Shown here in pieces: positions 5,350 through 9,526 of a stretch of DNA of 9,526 nt (position 1 is its first letter; each line of letters starts with the position of its first letter). The position numbers were made by a program, and so were the translations under genes. This DNA comes from Bacilli bacterium (GTDB lineage Bacteria; Bacillota_I; Bacilli_A; RFN20; CAG-826): NCBI GenBank assembly GCA_017551465.1, contig JAFZLN010000101.1, positions 1-9,526 of the forward strand, written 5' to 3'. Below the pieces are notes generated by a model. The model was not told the DNA's origin, did not search any database, and was given only the letters and a program-made list of their open reading frames with translations.

Positions 5350-5865
5350 ATGAAAGACGAATACTTATTACTTGGTTATATCACAGATGCCTTCTCTTTA
5401 GATGGTACTTTTAAGGTACTCAGCAAAACAGATTTCGCTAGTAAGCGTTATCAAGAAGGTAAAGAGATTTTCTTATATCAACCAAATACTAAGCAACGTA
5501 TGACCGTCACTGTTGAACATTATAGAAGTAGCGGTCAATTTGATTTCGTCAAAGTTCACGGAGTTAACTCTAAAGAAGAAGCTTTAGAATTCAAAGGCTA
5601 TGAAATCCACGCCTTAAAAGACTACGATATCGTTGATAAAGATACCTATTACTATGTTGACCTTGTAGGTTGCAAAGTTCTTGATGAAAACGGTCAAGAA
5701 GTTGGTGTCGTTAAAGAAGTTGAAGAATTCCCTGCTCAACTCACATTAAGAGTAAAAAGAGCAGGTAAAGAAGACTTCTTTGTGCCTTTCGTAAAAGCTT
5801 TTATTAGAAGAGTTGATATTAACAAAAAGGAAATAGAGATTAATATAATAGAACGTATGCTATGA
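5350..5865 (+). CDS. rimM: Ribosome maturation factor RimM
   Basis: Binds S19 and helps mature the head of the 30S subunit. The 171-residue length is standard. The N-terminal beta-barrel opens LLLGYITDAFSLDGTFKV (6-23), matching the usual G-I...H.-.-G.-.V pattern with an altered centre. The C-terminal PRC barrel contains TYYYVDLVGCKVLDENGQ (98-115), GVVKEVEEF and FFVPFVKAFIRRVD (142-155). The usual closing pGLL-type end is replaced by IERML. The ATG starts 20 bases after khpA with only AT-rich sequence and a T-run upstream, and no Shine-Dalgarno. Initiation therefore depends on coupling to khpA or on an unstructured start. Its end overlaps trmD (ATGA), as expected for the rimM-trmD pair. Confidence 0.95.
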   Translation: MKDEYLLLGYITDAFSLDGTFKVLSKTDFASKRYQEGKEIFLYQPNTKQRMTVTVEHYRSSGQFDFVKVHGVNSKEEALEFKGYEIHALKDYDIVDKDTYYYVDLVGCKVLDENGQEVGVVKEVEEFPAQLTLRVKRAGKEDFFVPFVKAFIRRVDINKKEIEINIIERML

Positions 5866-6641
5866 AAATAAGTATCCTGACATTATTCCCTGAATTCTTT
5901 GATGGATTTTTGACAAATTCAATTATTAAGCGTGCAATCGCTAAAGAACAAGTTGAGATTGAAATTGTCAATATCCGTGATTTTACTACTGATAAATATG
6001 GCCGTGTTGATAGCGCTCCTGTAGGCGGTGGCGCTGGTTTAATTATGAAATGTCAGCCAGTGATTGATTGCCTCAAGAGTGTCAAAAAAGAAAACAGCCA
6101 TGTTATTTTACTTTCCCCTCGTGGAAAGACATATAATCAAGCACGTGCCCGTTATTTTGCCAAGAATTACGAACACATTATCCTTATTTGTGGTCATTAT
6201 GAAGGCACAGATGAGCGCATCAATAAATATGTTGACGAATTAGTGTCCATTGGTGATTACATCTTAACAGGTGGCGAGATCGGCGCGGAAATTATCTCTG
6301 ATTCTATTATTAGATTATTAGATGGCGTTATCGCCGCTGACTCTATCGTTGATGAATCATTTGAAAACGGATTATTAGAGTATCCTCAATATAGCGAACC
6401 ATTTGAATATGATGGTGATTACATTCCAGATATCCTTTATTCTGGTAATCATGGCGCGATTGAAAAATGGAGAAAAAAGCAATCCTTAAAGCTCACAAAA
6501 GAGTATCGTCCTGATCTATTAAAGAACTATCCATTAAGTAAGCAAGAAAAGAAATTAATGGATGAACTAGACAGTAACGAAACTCCTAAATGGGAAAAGG
6601 ACGCAATTGAAAAAGGTAAAAAATTTATAAAAGAAAAGTGA
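5862..6641 (+). CDS. trmD: tRNA (guanine-N1-)-methyltransferase TrmD
   Basis: Trefoil-knot (SPOUT) enzyme that uses S-adenosylmethionine to make m1G37 next to the anticodon, preventing +1 frameshifts. It is 259 residues. Signatures: LTLFPEFF (6-13), VGGGAGLIMK (54-63), LLSPRGKTYNQ (83-93), CGHYEGTDERI (110-120, Glu114), SIGDYILTGGE (129-139), Arg151, GLLEYPQYSEP (170-180) and SGNHGAIEKWRKKQSL. The expected catalytic Asp of the EDSF motif (Asp169 in E. coli) reads DESF here (164-167), so Glu165 aligns at that place with Asp164 beside it. The start overlaps the rimM stop in an ATGA junction. It is the last gene of the plus-strand block and meets ffh at a shared terminator. Confidence 0.97.
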   Translation: MKISILTLFPEFFDGFLTNSIIKRAIAKEQVEIEIVNIRDFTTDKYGRVDSAPVGGGAGLIMKCQPVIDCLKSVKKENSHVILLSPRGKTYNQARARYFAKNYEHIILICGHYEGTDERINKYVDELVSIGDYILTGGEIGAEIISDSIIRLLDGVIAADSIVDESFENGLLEYPQYSEPFEYDGDYIPDILYSGNHGAIEKWRKKQSLKLTKEYRPDLLKNYPLSKQEKKLMDELDSNETPKWEKDAIEKGKKFIKEK

Positions 6642-6667
6642 GGTTAATTATTCCTCACTCTTTTTTT
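6634..6667. terminator. Bidirectional terminator between trmD and ffh
   Basis: Perfect 7-bp stem (AGTGAGG 6637-6643, CCTCACT 6653-6659) with a 9-base loop. On the plus strand it is followed by seven T (6661-6667); on the minus strand an AAAA run (6634-6637) gives a shorter U-tract. The trmD TGA lies in the left arm and the ffh stop overlaps the T-run. This one element ends both converging transcripts. Confidence 0.85.
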
Positions 6668-8039
6668 ACATTCCTGGGAAGCCCATACCACCCATGCCAC
6701 CCATGCCGCCTAAGCCGCCTGGAGGCATTTTTCCGGTTTTACGGTATTGCTCCATTTTCTTCATCATTTCTTTCATTTGCTCGTATTTCTTTAAGACCTT
6801 ATTAACATCTTGCATGGTCTTACCAGAACCATTAGCGACTCTTTGTTTACGAGAGTATTTGAATAATTCAGGATGCTTTCTTTCTTCCTTGGTCATAGAG
6901 TTAATGATAATTTCGAAATTACGCATTTCTCTTTCCGCCATTTCTTGTTGTTCAGGAGTAATCTTTGGCATACCTGGAATAAGCTTTAAAAGGCCTCCTA
7001 ATGAACCAAGTTTATTAACTTGTTTCATCTGAGCGAGCATATCGTTTAAATCAAATGAACCAGACATCATTTTGTTCATTGAATGCTTAACTTCTTTTTC
7101 ATCTAATTCTTGTTGGGCTTTTTCCACAAGAGTCATGACATCGCCCATGCCAAGAATACGATCCGCCATACGGTCAGGATGGAAGATATCTAAATCAGTG
7201 ACTTTTTCACCAACACCAGTGAACTTAATTGGAACACCAGTCATATGTCTAATTGATAAAGCTGCACCACCACGGGCATCACCATCTAACTTAGACATAA
7301 TGCAACCTGTTAATGATATTTTATCATTAAAGGCGTTAGCGACATTCACTGCATCTTGACCAGCAGCAGCGTCCACTAAAAGGAGAATTTCGTTTGGTTC
7401 AACATCATTTTTGATGTTATTTAATTCATCCATTAAGGCTTCATCGATTTGTAAACGGCCAGCAGTATCAATGATTAAAACGTGATAGTCTTCATCGATT
7501 GCTTTTTTCTTAGCCGCTTTAGCAATATCAACTGGGTTTACTTTAGTACCCATGTTAACAATATCAACACCAACGGATTTAGCGATTTGATCTAATTGGT
7601 CAATAGCGGCTGGACGATAGACGTCACAAGCGGCCATTAAAACTTTCTTTTTAAGTTTGTTTTTTAATAAATAGGCAAGTTTACCAGCGGTTGTGGTTTT
7701 ACCACTACCTTGAAGACCAACAAGCATAATAATTGTGGGTCTACCTGTTTGATATTTAATTTCAGCGTCATCACTGCCTAATAGCTCAATCAATTCGTCA
7801 TGCACGATTTTAACGAGCATTTGGCTTGGATTTAGTTTACTTAATACATCTTGGCCTAACGCCTTTTCTTTGACGTTACTAGTGAATTCTTTAACGACTT
7901 TATAATTAACGTCAGCTTCTAAAAGAGCGACACGGATTTCTTTAAGCATGTCCTCCATGTTGCTTTCAGTTAAACGGGCTTGGCCACGGATCTTTTTAAA
8001 TATGCCAGAAAGGCGTTCAGTTAATGATTCAAATGCCAT
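6666..8039 (-). CDS. ffh: Signal recognition particle protein Ffh (SRP54)
   Basis: SRP GTPase that binds signal sequences and 4.5S/6S RNA and delivers ribosome-nascent chains to FtsY. Order: N domain (about 1-95); G domain with GLQGSGKTT (108-116), DTAGRL (191-196), SKLDGDARGG (249-258) and TGVGEK (274-279); then an M domain (about 305-457) rich in Met. The M domain contains the RNA-binding helices around MTKEERKHPELF and SRKQRVANGSG. It ends in a flexible Gly-Met tail (GGLGGMGGMGGMG). The 457 residues are normal for the family. The start (8037-8039) overlaps the end of ylxM by 11 bases, with an AAAGGA site somewhat far upstream. In most Firmicutes rpsP follows in the same direction; here the next gene is trmD in the opposite one. 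Confidence 0.98.
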   Translation of the reverse strand: MAFESLTERLSGIFKKIRGQARLTESNMEDMLKEIRVALLEADVNYKVVKEFTSNVKEKALGQDVLSKLNPSQMLVKIVHDELIELLGSDDAEIKYQTGRPTIIMLVGLQGSGKTTTAGKLAYLLKNKLKKKVLMAACDVYRPAAIDQLDQIAKSVGVDIVNMGTKVNPVDIAKAAKKKAIDEDYHVLIIDTAGRLQIDEALMDELNNIKNDVEPNEILLLVDAAAGQDAVNVANAFNDKISLTGCIMSKLDGDARGGAALSIRHMTGVPIKFTGVGEKVTDLDIFHPDRMADRILGMGDVMTLVEKAQQELDEKEVKHSMNKMMSGSFDLNDMLAQMKQVNKLGSLGGLLKLIPGMPKITPEQQEMAEREMRNFEIIINSMTKEERKHPELFKYSRKQRVANGSGKTMQDVNKVLKKYEQMKEMMKKMEQYRKTGKMPPGGLGGMGGMGGMGFPGM

Positions 8040-8364
8040 AACTATAAATAATCCTTTCTATCTCTTCTAATGCTTGTATTTTTTCTGTTCCTTCTAAGTC
8101 TTTGGCTTTAGCCACTAACTCGAGGATTTGGTTATTCTTTTCAAGAACTTTGAGTTCTTTTTCATAGTCATCTAATTTCTTTAGCGCTTTTTTGATTGCG
8201 TCTTCCACTGCGCTTCTACTGACATCATGAGCTTCAGCGATTTCACTTAATGATAAATCATAAGAGAAATAAGCATCAGCGAAGGTATATTGAGTTTTAC
8301 TCAATAAATTACCATAGATATGGAGGAGCGTATTATAACGAATAGTCTTTTTAATCTTATCCAT
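8029..8364 (-). CDS. ylxM: YlxM/p13-like helix-turn-helix protein
   Basis: A 111-residue, mostly helical protein of the YlxM (UPF0122) family. It carries a sigma-factor region-4-like helix-turn-helix at about residues 38-62 (LSLSEIAEAHDVSRSAVEDA), followed by a long Lys/Glu-rich helix, probably a coiled coil. In streptococci YlxM binds Ffh/SRP components and tunes SRP GTPase activity, and the gene is regularly placed before ffh as here. Its ATG shares one base with the ftsY stop (TAATG) and its TGA lies 11 bases inside ffh, so ftsY-ylxM-ffh should be translationally coupled. DNA binding is suggested by the fold, but a direct SRP role is better supported by context. Confidence 0.92.
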   Translation of the reverse strand: MDKIKKTIRYNTLLHIYGNLLSKTQYTFADAYFSYDLSLSEIAEAHDVSRSAVEDAIKKALKKLDDYEKELKVLEKNNQILELVAKAKDLEGTEKIQALEEIERIIYSYGI

Positions 8365-9335
8365 TAGTTATTCTCCACACACAAACCATAAAGGTATTTA
8401 TCTAAATCGAATTCCTCTAAATCATCCATCTTTTCACCAAGACCGATGAACCTCACAGGAACGCCTAATTCATCTCTAATTGCTAAGATAATACCACCCT
8501 TGGATGTTCCATCCATTTTGGTGATAACGATACCTGTTAAATCAGTAACTTCTTTAAAAGCTTTAGCCTGAACAACGCCGTTTTGACCAGTGGTCGCATC
8601 AATGATTAAGAATGTCTCATGTGGAGCGTCAGGAATCTCTTTACTCATGACACGTTTAATCTTGCCAAGTTCAAGCATGAGATTGTTTTTGGTTTGTAAT
8701 CTACCAGCGGTATCAACGATGACTAAATCGATATTGTCTTCTTTAGCTTTTTTAACACCATCATAGGCCACGGAAGCAGGATCGCTTTCAGGTTTACCTG
8801 TGACGATATTAATTTTAAGTCTTTCCGCCCATGTGGTTAGTTGTTCAACCGCACCCGCACGGAATGTGTCCGCGGCCACGAGAAGAACCTTTTTACCTTG
8901 ATTAAGGTAACGATACGCTAATTTGGCGATTGTTGTGGTTTTGCCAACACCATTAACGCCAACGACGAGTAAAACTGTTGGGCCGTCTTTTCTAAAGACG
9001 ATATCGTTTTGAATGTCACCTTTTTCAGCGTAGCCCACGAACATCTTGTCAACCAAGATTTCATTAATTTGTTTTGGATCAGTAATGTGTTCTTTTTTAC
9101 TTTGATTAAGTACTTCTTCGATGACGTTTAAAGTAAAGGAAATACCAGCGTCACTCTCAATTAAGATTTGTTCTAATTCATCAAAGTAATCTTGGTTAAC
9201 GGTTTTATAGCGTTCAGATAAGTTATTGAGTTTAGAAGAGAAGTTCTTACGAGACTTACTTAAGCCTTCTTGATATTTATCAACCTTCTTATCCTTTTTG
9301 GCAAATTTTTCTTTTAGAAAAGCAATTAGACCCAT
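8364..9335 (-). CDS. ftsY: Signal recognition particle receptor FtsY
   Basis: Membrane-associated SRP receptor GTPase that forms a heterodimer with Ffh and hands ribosomes to SecYEG. It has 323 residues with a short basic amphipathic start (GLIAFLKEKFAKKDKK), in place of the long acidic A domain of E. coli, as is usual in Gram-positives. The N domain lies at about 35-110. The G domain has GVNGVGKTT (126-134), DTFRAGA (156-162), DTAGRL (208-213), TKMDGTSKGG (272-281) and FIGLGEK (296-302). AAGGAG precedes the ATG, which shares one base with the rnc stop (TAATG). smc, which lies between rnc and ftsY in Bacillus, is absent from this position. Confidence 0.98.
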   Translation of the reverse strand: MGLIAFLKEKFAKKDKKVDKYQEGLSKSRKNFSSKLNNLSERYKTVNQDYFDELEQILIESDAGISFTLNVIEEVLNQSKKEHITDPKQINEILVDKMFVGYAEKGDIQNDIVFRKDGPTVLLVVGVNGVGKTTTIAKLAYRYLNQGKKVLLVAADTFRAGAVEQLTTWAERLKINIVTGKPESDPASVAYDGVKKAKEDNIDLVIVDTAGRLQTKNNLMLELGKIKRVMSKEIPDAPHETFLIIDATTGQNGVVQAKAFKEVTDLTGIVITKMDGTSKGGIILAIRDELGVPVRFIGLGEKMDDLEEFDLDKYLYGLCVENN

Positions 9336-9526
9336 TAGAGGACACTCCTTTTACTAAGCGCATCTTTGGCTGCCATTTCTTCGGCTTTCTTTTTGCTCTT
9401 TCCTGTACCAGTGCCTAAAACGATATCGTTGTATTTAACTTGGACAGTAAAGGTGCGGTCATGCGCTGGACCGCTTTGGGAGATGGTGACGTATTGCACA
9501 GCGTCACGGTGTTCCGCTTGAATCTC
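9335..9526 (-). CDS. rnc: Ribonuclease III, C-terminal dsRNA-binding domain (cut by window edge)
   Basis: The last 63 residues of an open frame running in from the right edge form a complete dsRNA-binding domain end. They include QYVTISQSGPAHDRTFTV, GTGTGKSKKKAEEMAAK and a short tail SVL. The SGPAHDR..F.V and G.GKSKK.AE..AA signatures are those of RNase III, which cleaves double-stranded RNA in rRNA processing and mRNA turnover. The catalytic domain lies outside the window. Its TAA overlaps the ftsY ATG by one base, so it is the upstream member of the same operon. The dsRBD alone cannot exclude another dsRBD protein, but the rnc-ftsY context makes RNase III by far the likeliest. Confidence 0.93.
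   Translation of the reverse strand, partial: EIQAEHRDAVQYVTISQSGPAHDRTFTVQVKYNDIVLGTGTGKSKKKAEEMAAKDALSKRSVL

Noticed and set aside
1..9526. CRISPR array, insertion sequence, tRNA/rRNA gene, toxin-antitoxin or defence system
   Set aside because: No spaced direct repeats, transposase, terminal inverted repeats, cloverleaf or known defence domain were found. All gene-length space is taken by housekeeping genes.

Overview
This AT-rich window carries only conserved housekeeping genes. The gene set and order (rnc, ftsY, ylxM, ffh, rpsP, khpA, rimM, trmD, rplS, lepB, rbgA, rnhB, dprA, topA) are those of low-GC Firmicutes. The short AT-rich proteins and compact spacing suggest a reduced Bacilli/Erysipelotrichia/Tenericutes-type lineage, perhaps uncultured, but the exact group is a guess. 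TGG encodes Trp and TAA, TAG and TGA are all used as ends of intact genes, so the standard bacterial code applies and not the Mycoplasma code.

Layout. From the right edge, the minus strand reads: end of rnc, then ftsY, ylxM and ffh, in a tightly overlapping translation/SRP cluster. Next comes a plus-strand block, rpsP-khpA-rimM-trmD (4782-6641), which meets ffh tail to tail at a shared terminator. Left of it the minus strand resumes with rplS, lepB, rbgA, rnhB, dprA and the start of topA, which is cut by the left edge. Clear sigma-A-type promoters precede rpsP, rplS and topA, and a weaker one precedes lepB.

How the genes work together. ftsY, ylxM and ffh make the co-translational membrane-targeting system. 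lepB cleaves the signal peptides of the exported proteins. rpsP, rplS, rimM and rbgA build ribosomes, trmD makes m1G37 in tRNA, and khpA is a small RNA-binding protein. rnc and rnhB process RNA and RNA:DNA hybrids. dprA and topA act on DNA.

No novel defence, mobile or biosynthetic system is visible. The points worth a second look are: (1) an apparent in-place inversion of the rpsP-trmD block relative to the usual order; (2) an in-frame TAA that splits rbgA exactly between its G5 and G1 motifs; (3) a signal peptidase I with a C-terminal four-Cys zinc-ribbon-like tail predicted to lie outside the cell; (4) terminator hairpins placed inside operons, between khpA and rimM and over the dprA ribosome-binding site; (5) a structured rplS leader starting with a perfect 16-bp palindrome; (6) an Asp-to-Glu change at the expected TrmD catalytic position.
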